Shown here piece after piece: positions 10,065 to 20,921 of a DNA stretch of 64,000 bases; within the stretch, counting starts at the first letter, position 1; every line of letters starts with the position of its first letter. The notes under the pieces were generated by a model, which did not search any database, was not told the origin of the DNA, and was given only the letters and a program-made list of their open reading frames with translations. This DNA is from Hypomyces perniciosus (lineage: Eukaryota > Ascomycota > Sordariomycetes > Hypocreales > Hypocreaceae): positions 3,038,001 to 3,102,000 of the forward strand of contig SPDT01000005.1 in the NCBI GenBank assembly GCA_008477525.1. The letters run 5' to 3'. The position numbers were made by a program, and so were the translations under genes.

Positions 10065-13000
10065 GGCATTGGATCGATCGTATGTGCGCGTTCGGCGTGC
10101 AGGTGGCGGCAGTAGGGAGTCGAGGGGGGTTGTATTTTCGAGACGTCAAGTCAAGAACGAAGAGAAGACTAGAAGAGGAGCGCAACCATTAAAAATTAGC
10201 AGAGACAAAAAGGGGGTTGTTCGTGGGCGGTCGTAAAAGCTGCGACGAGCGCAGATAGATAGATAGATGAGTTTGCAAAAGAGGAGAAGAACAGGTTCGA
10301 GTAGGTGGTGATGTCCGGAGTACGGGATCAATCAACGGGAATCCAATGCGCTGCTGCTAATGGCAGTTAACAGCGGTCCAACAGTGGTCCAACAGTGGTC
10401 CAACCGCCAGCCAGCCAGCAAGCTACTAAGGCATGGATCAATCACTGCCGCCGCCCCTAGCGCACTAAAGCACTAAAACACGGAGTCCCATCAGAATAAT
10501 GGGGGACGGCTCAGTGGGCATTTGCGCCGTAAAAAAACGCCGCCACCACCAGTCGCGACAAAAACCCGGACCGGCGACCCCGAATACAACTCTTGAAATC
10601 GTGGCATGAAGGTTCATATGAATGCGTTTCGGGGGCAGATATGGTATACTGGACTAGGTAGTAATAACTACAATATCCATTGTAGTACTCCGTACTGCTA
10701 CTAGCAGTGCTGCCCTGCCCCTTCATCTCGTCTCATATAATGTCTCTCATGCTTTCTTTGTTTCCAAGGCTCCAGGAATTCGGGGTCGAGTCACATGGTA
10801 GAAGAGCAGAAGAGGCAGGGCAGCATCAGACACAGACAGACACAGGCAGACACAGACACAGACACTTGGCGGTGAGTGAGGCTGCTTGCTCCGTATAGAT
10901 AGATGCTGCTGCAACTAAGAATCGCCCGGGTTTTGGTGGCGCTCCATCTCGACTGTGGCGTGCCGGGACGCCAAACCGCAGCGCAGGGCGACAGACACAT
11001 GGAGGGAAAGGAAAGCCTTGGCTGGCTTCCATGCTCATGACCGAGATTGTTGAATTTGAACCAAAGGGGACAAGCAACAATAACGACTGATGGACATAGG
11101 AAATATATACAAAAGGGAAATCCAAGACTCACGTTGTTCAAGAATAAGACTCCCTCTGAGGCGTCACTCTGGTATGTATGTATGCAGAGAGGAGGCGGAA
11201 ATAGATACCGGTAACGATGACGATGACAACGGTAATAGTATCAGGAATGGAGTTTGATGGAGTGTGGCCACAGAGAGAAATCTAAAAGAGGAGGAATAGT
11301 GGTGCGATAGAGGACAAGCTCGAGTCGCGATCGGATCGGTGCCGGGAAATGCGATGCGTAAACTATGATGACACAATAAACCGCCGGGTACGGAGTATTG
11401 TCCAACGAATAAGCATATAACAAAGCTCCGTGCAGATGGATGGATGACGGTTGGCGCCTGGGAGGCGAGTTGCAGATCGTAGGTAAGTATTCGATCCTCT
11501 TGCCGTCATCAAAGAAATGACACCATCACCCTTCTTCATTCGAGGATGAATGAGGAGGGGGGGAGGGAAAGGGTCAGAGGGTCAAGAAGACCCTGCGATT
11601 CGATGTACGAGTACTCCGTAGTCGTAGAAGATTTGCGGTGGGGAACAAAAAAGTCGTCGACAGATGGATGGATGCGGACGAGGAGAAGAGGAGAGGAGAG
11701 GAGAGGAGGTATTAACGCAGCCCTATGTGCATAGGTAGGTATGGTATGTATTATGTGTCAATGCAAGATGGCACCAGAGGCTACTCTCCTGTGCGCCTCC
11801 TTGTCCTCGGTTGATCGACAACGGCCCGAGGAATACTCGTAGTAATAGCAGTAGACTCTTTGGTTGAGAATCTATGATATAGATACGGAGTACGGAGTAG
11901 ATATGATAGTATTAAGAGAGATGCTGGAATCTCATGAGACTGCAGACTAATACCGGCACGGGCAGACAGGCAGACCGTCAACGGAAGCAGCGGATATCGA
12001 GATACTAACCCAACAATCTGTCTTTGTCCCTGACTGATCAATCAAGCCATCAAATCAGCCTGGGATCATGGATGCTTGCGCAGTTACTCGCGCCTCTTCT
12101 TACTGCTGCACAGACAGACAGACAGACAGACGCTTTCGGCGGGTGGGCGGGCGGAGTGGTTTCTGATCGTTGTCGTTCTCCATTCCAATCAGATATCCAA
12201 TCCTTCGCAGCAATCCCAGCCAAAGCCTCCCGCACGTGGGCTGCAACAGTCCAGGGTGCCTCGTCCGATGGCTTGTTTCCCAGCGGAGGGCTTGCAGCGA
12301 TTGGGCTGCGGGCATAATACTCCGTCGTCGGATGTATAATATGAATATCAATATGAATATTCATACTCGTACGTTTTCTTATCACTGGAGTATCAATATT
12401 ATTCACAGTGTTTTCGGCATACTAATGCTATCATCCATTCATACCTATTCCTCATATAAATAATAGTAAGCTTTCTTATCAATACCAATGCCAAAGTCAT
12501 CCATAGCCACAACGTCTGGTCACACTCAAAATGCATGGCCTCCTAATAATACCTACCAGTGGCTCATCTGTCAGCGAAAGCTTGTCCTCCAGGCTGCCTC
12601 CCCGTGTAACCGTGGCGAGGGTCTCGCATACATGAAAGATCAGCAGCGCCTGGGCTAGAATCGTGAAATCACTGGCTGGACTCGTCCATTGTCTGAGAAC
12701 AGCGCAGCCAAGCGGCTTCCAAGGTTCTTGGCACACTTCCCATCCCATAATCGCTCACTCGCTCGGCCTGACATGTTGTTCTTACTCTCAGTTTTGGTCT
12801 CCTCTGTCAAATCAGCAGTGCGCCAATTCCTGCACGTCACTGTCTGCATCTTGGATGGTATCACAGCTGCACAGCTCGTTGGGTTCACTTCTCATGCAAA
12901 AATGTGTAATCCAGTATTAATAAACGCCCGAATTAATAAACGATCCATCCCCATGCATCAGCCATACCTCCATTACCAAGTACGAATTACGAATGTACAT

Positions 13001-13434
13001 ATCTATATCTTACTTCGTACACTCATTGCATTCACAAGTGCATATGCCTCAATCACCCCGCAGGCGTTTTCGGGCCGCTTCCATCCCTCCCCTCCCTCTG
13101 GACAGCCTTTCCGTTTCGATTTATTAGCTTCCCCAGGTCATGGCACCTAACCGGAGCTTTTGTTACGGGATTTCAATAATACTCTTTCAATTTTAATGTA
13201 GTATTTCCTTTGGGCATCCGCTCTGGTGACGTGTCGCATCTTCACTCGATCCGATATTCTAGTACTATACAGCATCGGCTCTGCCCTAATAACCCTGTTC
13301 TCTAACAGCGTCTCTCATTGTCGACGCCACCAAAGCTCATGTCAGACCAGCCTCTTCATTGGATCCCCAGCCGCCGTAGCTACAGACAGACGAGTCGCAG
13401 CATCTCGCTCTCTCTCTACCGCATCCAACGCCTT
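10065..13434. other. Intergenic region, 3.4 kb
   Basis: This contains the promoter of the PHO80-like cyclin gene and the 3' flank of the proteasome gene. It has AGAT runs near 10257, CAGACA runs near 10830 and 12110, a repeated GGTCCAACAGT word near 10375-10400, and several TAC-NNA-GTA motifs (10684, 11390, 11612, 11882, 13010). No coding sequence was recognised. Confidence 0.55.
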
Positions 13435-14417
13435 CTACTCGTGCCGCACCTTGTAGTCCGTATCTGGCAGGTACAGGTGTCGGTCCGCTCCCTTCTTGGT
13501 CAACACCACCATGCGAATGACACCGCCAGAGCTGCCGTCCCATTTAATGGCCTCCCTCAACGCTCCCTTGACAAAGTTGACGGCATCTTCCTCCTCCATA
13601 CCCTCCTTCCAGTGCGCGTCGCAGTATCCGTAGATGTAGGTTGACCCGGAGCCGCCAATCGCATATGGTTGCTTGTGAAGTGAGCCTCCCAGTGGGATGG
13701 AGTAGACTTGGCCGCCGAATCGCTCGTCCCAGCCGGCAATAATCAGACCAGCTCTATCAAGACATTAGCTCTTGCTCAATACCCCCCATGTGAAAAACGA
13801 GGAGCCAACTCACGATAATCTGTCCTTGTTGGCGTAGCAGATTTCCTGGAAGATGGAAGCCGCCGTTTGTGTCATTGGGGGCTTGCCGCTTTGCATCGCA
13901 AAGAGACCGAGTTGGTATTGAACAATGTCCGCAACAGCCTGGGTATCGGCAGCGGAACCAGATCGGCAGCACCAGATTGTGTCGTGTACTCGGGTCAGCT
14001 TGTCGGTCACTCGGTTCGCAATGTAAGCACCGGTCGTTGTCCGGGAATCAGCGCCTGCAAGTTCAGCGTCAGAGGATATTCTTAATCCGAGGTCTTTCCC
14101 AGCTGCATCGTACCCAGAATGACACCGTCTTTGAAGGTCACGGCCATACTATCGCATCGTTAGAGAGGGGTGTCGTCCCAGCAAGGCGGGGAGCCTACAT
14201 CGAAGTACCCAAGCTAGCAGCGGTCAGTAAATCGCATTCACTGGGGGTCAGCGCAGAATACATCACTCACTTGACTTCTCCCTTCTTCAACCGGTCCATG
14301 TCGACATGAATGCCATCTAATCATCCCTCCGGTCAGCAAGTCCCACCTCACAAAGCCAGGCCTGACGTAGCTGGACAACGCACCTTCGTTGAGTACACCA
14401 GCACGGCCAAACTCCAT
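13435..14417 (-). CDS. PRE3: 20S proteasome subunit beta-1 (Pre3/PSMB6 type)
   Basis: Six exons (14417-14384, 14316-14271, 14213-14199, 14148-14114, 14054-13814, 13753-13435) encode 229 residues. This is the caspase-like catalytic subunit of the 20S proteasome core, acting in nucleus and cytosol. The short propeptide [12 protein letters not shown]... ends at Gly29, and cleavage would expose Thr30 as the catalytic N-terminal threonine. GADSRTTTG (Asp46, mature Asp17) and RVTDKLT (Lys62, mature Lys33) complete the active site. The rest follows the family: [36 protein letters not shown], then [16 protein letters not shown], and a C-terminus ending YKVRHE. The third exon is only 15 nt but is needed to encode the NLGTSI junction around the catalytic Thr. 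All introns are GT-AG and 50-68 nt long. Confidence 0.96.
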
Positions 14418-14893
14418 GGCGATAGACTGGTAATTAGAGATCGCTAGGTGTTGAAATTCGTAGAGGATCTTGGGTCGGGAATTATCGTGAGGCTTTCTGA
14501 GTCGTTACGTCGTCGTTGGTCGTCTGGGGAAGGCTGGAGCTCACCCTAGTACATACGTTGAAGCTCAGGCAGCTCTGTGAACGCGCAGCCGCGCCAACGA
14601 CCCACTTCTAGAGATGCATCACGTGCTTAATCACATGTCACTATTGAAGGCGTCCTGATCGTCAAGTCCCTAGGTATTCAATGGAGTTTCCAAGAGCATG
14701 ATCAATAACCATGGTTTGCTGGTGTAAAGGTCTTTGTTTCGCAAATCATACGCCTACTGGAGGTTTGTAGAATCGGAGCCCCGGTTGAAAGTCAGAGCAG
14801 CGCAGAGAACTTCACACGAATACATCTTCGAGCTCAAACATATAATGTCATCCATTACCCATAATTATTCCAAATACTCTAAACCCCCAAGTT
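14418..14893. promoter_or_regulatory. Proteasome beta-1 promoter / Erv2 3' flank
   Basis: A 476-bp spacer between two minus-strand genes. It should hold the promoter and leader of the proteasome gene and the 3' end of the Erv2 transcript. No yeast-type proteasome control element was recognised by eye. Confidence 0.5.
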
Positions 14894-15606
14894 CTATTCC
14901 TTTGCAAGGTCCGTATTAATCTTCTCTTCCTTCTCGCCAGCCTTTTCCTTTTTCTTCTTATCCTCATCACCACAACCGCAGTCGTAAAAATCACCTATGT
15001 TGTTGCAATCAAAGATGGGCTTCTTCAACCTCTCATTGACCTGATTATGCGCAAAGCACAGCCATCCCGCAGCAGCGTTTCGACTGCTTGTCTGTGGGGG
15101 GTATTTCGCCAACAACTGCCGGAAGTGTCTTGCGCAGTCGCCACAAGGGTAAAGTCGTCCAAAGAGGCGGATGAAGGTCTCGAGCGCCTTTCGATCGTCG
15201 GGTGTGGGTTTCTCGGGGAATCGAGCGACCATTGTGTGCATGAACTTCCATGTAGCGCGACCTAGCTCGGCTCTGCAGATAGAACGCACATGTCAGTAAT
15301 CTGAGGCATGGAAGGGAGTGTGGAGGGACAGGTGAGGTTATGCGATTTGGTGGCATACTTGAGCGTCGCATTCTCCAGCTTCGGGGCGATAGAGTCGCCC
15401 TCGAGGATACCCGTCGGTAAATCCCCCAAGTCCACCTTGAATTCCGTCTTGGTGTTCGCCGGAGCTGCCTTCAGGGGCTCTGCCTGCTTGTGCGCTGGAA
15501 TGTGGTCCACATCACGACTTGACGACCCGGTGAACAAATAGGAGATGCTAAGCAGTAGGAAGACGGCTAACAGTATTGACACAGTGAGGTGCTGACGGCG
15601 CGCCAT
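14894..15606 (-). CDS. ERV2: FAD-linked sulfhydryl oxidase, Erv2 type
   Basis: Two exons, 15606-15359 and 15272-14894, with an 86-nt GT-AG intron, encode 208 residues. Erv2 oxidises thiols with molecular oxygen in the ER lumen and passes disulfides to protein disulfide isomerase. An N-terminal hydrophobic signal anchor (about residues 8-26) is followed by a linker and the Erv/ALR domain: AELGRATWKFMHTM (84-97), the redox motif YPCGDC (Cys126/Cys129), and the FAD-contact helix HNQVNERLKKP. The C-terminal tail carries CGC, the pattern of the shuttle disulfide known from yeast Erv2, followed by a lysine/glutamate-rich end. The membrane anchor plus the CGC tail separates it from mitochondrial Erv1/ALR. 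No ER-retention signal such as KDEL/HDEL was seen. Confidence 0.93.
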
Positions 15607-18600
15607 GGCGAAAATACTGGATAGAGGAGTCTTCTCTCTCTCCCTCCTACTTCATGGTGTTTTTGAAGGGCATGACGCTGGCCGCGCAAGATGAAGTTAC
15701 AATATGCGCCACATACTGCGCCACAAGGGGGAGCACCTTTGTATAGGTATCGATGGTGGGGCCGGTTGCCCCGATCGGCCGATCCGGCATCATTCAAGGA
15801 TGCACCGAGAACCCGGAAGTGTATATCCGGAACAACGGTGCTTTTCCAACAGCCATCGCTTCTCTAGGTATAAAAGATCTATGTAAAAGTTCCATGTGTA
15901 ACTGTTCTTTTTTCTAGTCCACGGCACTGTAATATTTCTATGAAAATAAGGTGCTGTAGTTCTTCTATTCCCAGTGGGGGGCCAAGTTACCCTGTATATT
16001 GGCGCTCATCCGGGGCTTGTCTCGAACTTGCTATTCTTTTGGTTTTACATCCTTGCGATCAAACTTTGGAGTTGCTTTGATGGTAAAAAAGCTAATATAG
16101 TTCCGCTGGTTCGTCTTTGCAGTTGGTCATAGTGACCTGGTATGCAAATACAATGCATTTTGGGTACGAAGTACGAAGTACACCTTTCGTAAATCATGCA
16201 TGCTTCATTCACTATACTATCCTTCCCGAAGGATAGAAATGGAATATTTGCTTTCGTATGGAACAACGATCTCATTTGCTATGTGGTCTGCTAAGCCCCC
16301 GATGAGCATGTTATATGATGAAAAAAGAGAACCACCTGCGATCAAGTGTTGCAACAATGCAAAAAGAGCATTGGATACACCGCCATGCAAAGCGCAAAGC
16401 ATGAAGTAGGTTGGTGTGCTTTCCCTATCATCCAACATAAAGTCCCTGAACGACAATTTCGGCATGCCACGCCCTAAAGAGACGCAAGTGCAATGGAGAC
16501 AAGCACATTAACAAGCATCCTTCTTCTGTGGATGTCCTATGCCACACACTTCCCCTCATATGAAACGAAAGCCATGCAGAAAGCCGGCTAAATGGATGAT
16601 TACTCCGTACCGCCAGTATGGAATATGGAAAAGGGCCAATATGATCATGTCTGTGACAAGAAATAGACCGATAAACGACCGATACTAGCCAGGATTGCTT
16701 GAAGGAACGAAGTCCTTTGACGAAGGGATGACCGCTCGCAAGCGACTGGATAAATGAGGGGATATGATGTGCGCAGAAGTATCATATAAATGCCCATCAT
16801 TTCCCGAGCTATGTACGAAGTATTACAGGACTACGAAGTACTTCGTACACAACTTTATAGGAAGGAGCTGTGGAAAAACCCACAATTTCTTGGATCGTAC
16901 GATTACCATTCCATACAGTCCATGTCAAGGACCAAGGTTGCAACATTGAGAAACATTGCGTCTCTTTTTTGAACTGAGTTCTCGGCAAAGAATGCGGTAT
17001 TGTAAGCGGTGAGGACCAGAAGCCTGCGTCATACGAAGCCGTAGTCGGCTTATCGGTATACTACTACTGCCACCACTACCAACTGTTGTTTCTTGTTCGA
17101 CAGCAAGTTCAAACGACGCGACCAGCCACGAGGTGTCTCAGATCGCGCCAAGGGTCCATTCCTTTAGCCGATGGCGTTCGTACTTTGTCTTATCGTAGAC
17201 GTCAAACTGACGTGCTATGGGCTAAGCTGAAGTGTTCGTGGATGATGTGCATATGAACCTGGAAAGGCTGGTTGATCAACGTAGTACGAAGTAGATAGTT
17301 TGTCGAGAAAGAAGCTCGCCGCACAAGAGAAAGGTTGAGCTTGGACTACAAACTCTTGATACCTTCCCGTTGGAGTGAAAGCATTGAGCAATAGTTCTCT
17401 GCAGTTCTTTCAGTTCAGGGGCCGTGCGCGAGGCGACATACCAGAAGCTGGTTCATGGCGAACAAACGCGCCATGCTGAATCAGAGAACCCTATGGAATG
17501 GATAGCCCGCAGACCTGGGGGAGAAACAAATATGCGGCAGTTTTCTAGATCGGTGAGTCTCCTTGATAGGCTAGGTGTCTGCAGCACCAGGACGAGGGTA
17601 ATCCTGTGTCTCAACCTGAGGAAACCAATGCTGAAACGAAACCTCGCCCCTCCCGGTAGACTCCGTATGGGCTTGCATGCATATGTACGAACGGCTGGGT
17701 GGCATTCCTCTACGGAGTACGCGTTAACACCCAAGAATTCGACTATCAACGGTAGAAAGCTGCAGCTAAGCAGCTGAAGAATAACAGCCACTTTGGTGAA
17801 TTCGGAGAGACAACGTTCAGGTGAGTCCGTTGTGCTCAGACGCCAAAATAGAAGCGCCAGAGCGTGACGGGCTCTCGGACGTTTTGCGCTACGAGTGGAT
17901 TTTTCTGCGTCCGAGAACTGCCACTAACTTAATAATAACACTGCTAATACGGAACATTTGTGGTTATGAGATGATAGCGTCGGTAGTATCCCTTAGTTTT
18001 TTCCCCTGTTCTCTTTTTTAGGTAATCTGTGTTCTTGCATTGGTACAGAGGACTCCGCACATGAATCCGGATCCACGTTGTGTGAACGTGAAGACGAGCA
18101 AGAACAAATGCTGGAGGCCTCGACTGAGCGATGACATAACTAGCTACTTCGTACAGGCCGAGGATGAATACGAGCAATTCATTAAACAGGAGCTTAAACG
18201 GTATTCAAACTCCGCGTCCATGAATCCTAAATTCTGTATCTCCGAACTCTGTGCGAAGGCTTTTTTGCTGCAGCAGAAGGATGAGCTCAACTGTCGACTT
18301 CATCACCACCACCGTGATCATAGGCATCCACTGCTTAATACAACGGTGAGCCAGATGATAACAACGGCAAGACGACGGCAAACCTGAAGCATCTGGACAG
18401 TGAAGAAGAGGAGGTGATATTAAAGGCCCACGCCGCACCAGACTTGAGACAGACTAGGCGGGTGGCGCCATCGTCATTGGCCAGCTGCTAGGTTTGCTGA
18501 GCTTTTCATTGTTGATTTAGACAAGTATCTCCCAGGTCACAGACACAAAGGAGGAGGATCTGACAGGGCTTTTGCGAATTACAATTGGGGCCCCTGAGCT

Positions 18601-19410
18601 TATTTCAAACTCTCCACTACGGATGGCGACTCATTGGCGAGGTTATTTTATGCCTTTCTTCGTTTATTAACCGGATATTAACTTTTGCGGGCTGCGGGCA
18701 TGCCGGATCAATCAATCGGCTCTCCAATTTTAACTGCTCTGTCCTACCTAAGCCTCCTCGTTGTGGTAGCACAACCTGCATAAGCCACCATAGCAAGGCG
18801 GAGAGCGGGAGGCTATCGCGATGCCAATGCTAAACGCTATCTTTTGCAAGAGTGAGCACAACGGCTATTACTCCGTACATGCCAGTGAATCATGAAGAGC
18901 CAAGTCTTCTACGAGTTCGAGTACTCCGTACGAGTAGAGCCTGAAGATTGTACCCCGACGATACTTGGTCATTGCTTATTAGTTGCCGCACCAAAACGTT
19001 TAAATGACCCGTAGCGTCCTGGAAATAACTCCGGCCAATGAGGTCGCGTGAGGGCCTTGCTGTCGTTGCGCGTCCCGCCGAGCCCCTGGCTAGATGGAGT
19101 CTGACTTGCAAATGTTTTCAAGATACAAAGGGTCATACGAGATGGACAGCTCTATGCCAGGTTACTGGCTATTGCGGTACAAGTCCCTCCCGCTCATTTA
19201 CTTCGCCCAATCCATAAGTGTGCCGTCCTACCATGCTCTCCCACAGACGGGCTCCCCAGTCTGCTGCCAATCTGCTTTGGGCAGTCCAATTTCTTATCGT
19301 CCTCGCCTAGCAGAACGGTGTGCTCTTGGGTTCTTCTCTGGTCCAAGCCACCAGCCAAGGGATCCCCCAGCAAGCCCATTTCCCATTGTTATCCTACAAT
19401 CTCTTGTTGG

Positions 19411-19411
19411 T

Positions 19412-19446
<35 letters not shown>

Positions 19447-19454
19447 TAGTAGTA
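19411..19454. repeat. (AGC)n(AGT)n trinucleotide repeat
   Basis: About seven AGC units run directly into about eight AGT units, ending in a GTACGTACTCGTA segment. It is non-coding; the six-frame readings are homopolymers of Ser, Ala, Val, Tyr, Cys or Leu. Confidence 0.9.
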
Positions 19455-20017
19455 CGTACTCGTAGTAATAATTGTTTGTTGTGTCTCTGGAGGGGGACAC
19501 AAACAACTCGGCGCGTCTACTGTCATGTTGAGCCCCCAATGCTCGTAGATAGAGAGACTTCTCTTTGCCGCCCAGAGTACATGATCGGCCCTGCTCTTAC
19601 ACAAGCTGGTGTAGCGTATCCCATCCCCTGTCAGAGCTGTACATATGTACGGAGTACTCGTACTGTTCCTCGCCAATGCCATGTATGCCATGCCTCTCGA
19701 TCAAATGTGAGCCGCACCTCCATTCCAACAGCCAGTCGCTGCGTGCTATTGGGCCTTTAGGATCAAACCCACACCCCACAGACGCTGGCGCCATGTGCGA
19801 GCTTCGGCCGTTCTGCCTTGTCCAGACAGGGCTGGAGCCTCTCTGTCCTCCCTGGTCTGCCTCTCTTTCAGTACAGAGTACTCCATAGTGGTATTACTCT
19901 TACCTACTCAGGCCCTTTTGGCACTGTCCCGCCGTCCGACGCCAGTTCTAGCCATGTGCGCTATGCACTAACACCATACGAGGACACAATTTTCTGCACC
20001 ACGCACACGCACGTACT

Positions 20018-20175
20018 CTCCCTCTCGTTTCTGTTTTTCCCCTGCCATCCCACCACCCCCCTTGTCCTGTTGTGTTTCCATCCGCCGTCTCTCGTTCCTG
20101 TCGTTTGCTGGCCATACATTTCACTCCTTCTCTCCCTCCCTCCTCCTCCTCCTCCTATCCCTCTCCCCCCATCGC
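20018..20175 (+). promoter_or_regulatory. Pyrimidine-rich tract upstream of msb2
   Basis: The top strand is strongly C/T-rich with CTCCCTC and CCTCCTCCT runs, about 0.75-0.9 kb before the msb2 start codon. CT tracts of this kind often mark fungal core promoters and transcription starts. If so, the msb2 leader is long; a possible leader intron (GTGAGT at 20485, CAG ending at 20861) would shorten it. This is an inference. Confidence 0.4.
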
Positions 20176-20921
20176 CATACCGTCAATTCGACAACATCGT
20201 CAGGCGGTGGTGTCTCCGTTCACGAACTCTCGACAAGCGCCTCTTGTGCGTTCAACGTTCCTTCGAGATCCCCCTTCATGTCTGGACGACCTTAGGGCCC
20301 CGAGAGGTTCTTGCGATAGGCTTAAAATATTCTATTTACTTTCGTTCCATCATCCACGAAACCGACCTAGGTTACGAATAACGGTGACGGACGTATTTGA
20401 CGATTTTATTCCATCGAGTCACTCCTTTATTGTTATTGTCTTTCCAGCATCGCATATACGCACTGCCGCACGACGCGAATAAATGTGAGTGATTTGCACC
20501 AATACGCCGACACGAGTTGGGAGAACCATCGATGGTTGAACAGAAATGAAAGCGACTGGTCGAACGGGTACATGTGTTGGGTTGACAGTCACAAGATTCT
20601 GGGCCGATCCTCTGCTGGTGGATGGTTGAATCGTTATTGTTGCTCGCTACAACATTGTCGGATTGGATTGTTGAATGAATGACATCGACTGACAAGGATC
20701 TATAGATTACTCTCGTTGACAATCTTGTCAAGTACATTCGTTCTATTTGCTCCTGACAGTCGGTATTCTCCCTTGATTGAGTGATATGCTTTACAGCGAT
20801 CTGACCGAACCGGCAGTATATTCGCGTCGCACTTATATCTTTACCACACTCTCTTGTACAGATACGTACACATACACTCATTCATTACTTATTCACGGTG
20901 GCTTGATACAACTCAACAACA

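Larger units (their letters stand above)
15607..20921. other. Intergenic region, 5.3 kb
   Basis: This lies between the divergent Erv2 and Msb2 genes. Short open frames occur throughout, including one of 115 codons at 18040-18387 and one of 117 codons at 17424-17777, but none shows a recognisable family or a consistent exon structure. The dispersed TAC-NNA-GTA motif recurs (16165, 16602, 16811, 16835, 17282, 17711, 18148, 18871, 18923, 19649). The right end holds the Msb2 promoter and leader. Confidence 0.5.

Noticed and set aside
18040..18387. 115-codon open frame with an E/Q/K-rich middle
   Set aside because: Not recognised, with no downstream exon found and no supporting context; chance is as likely.
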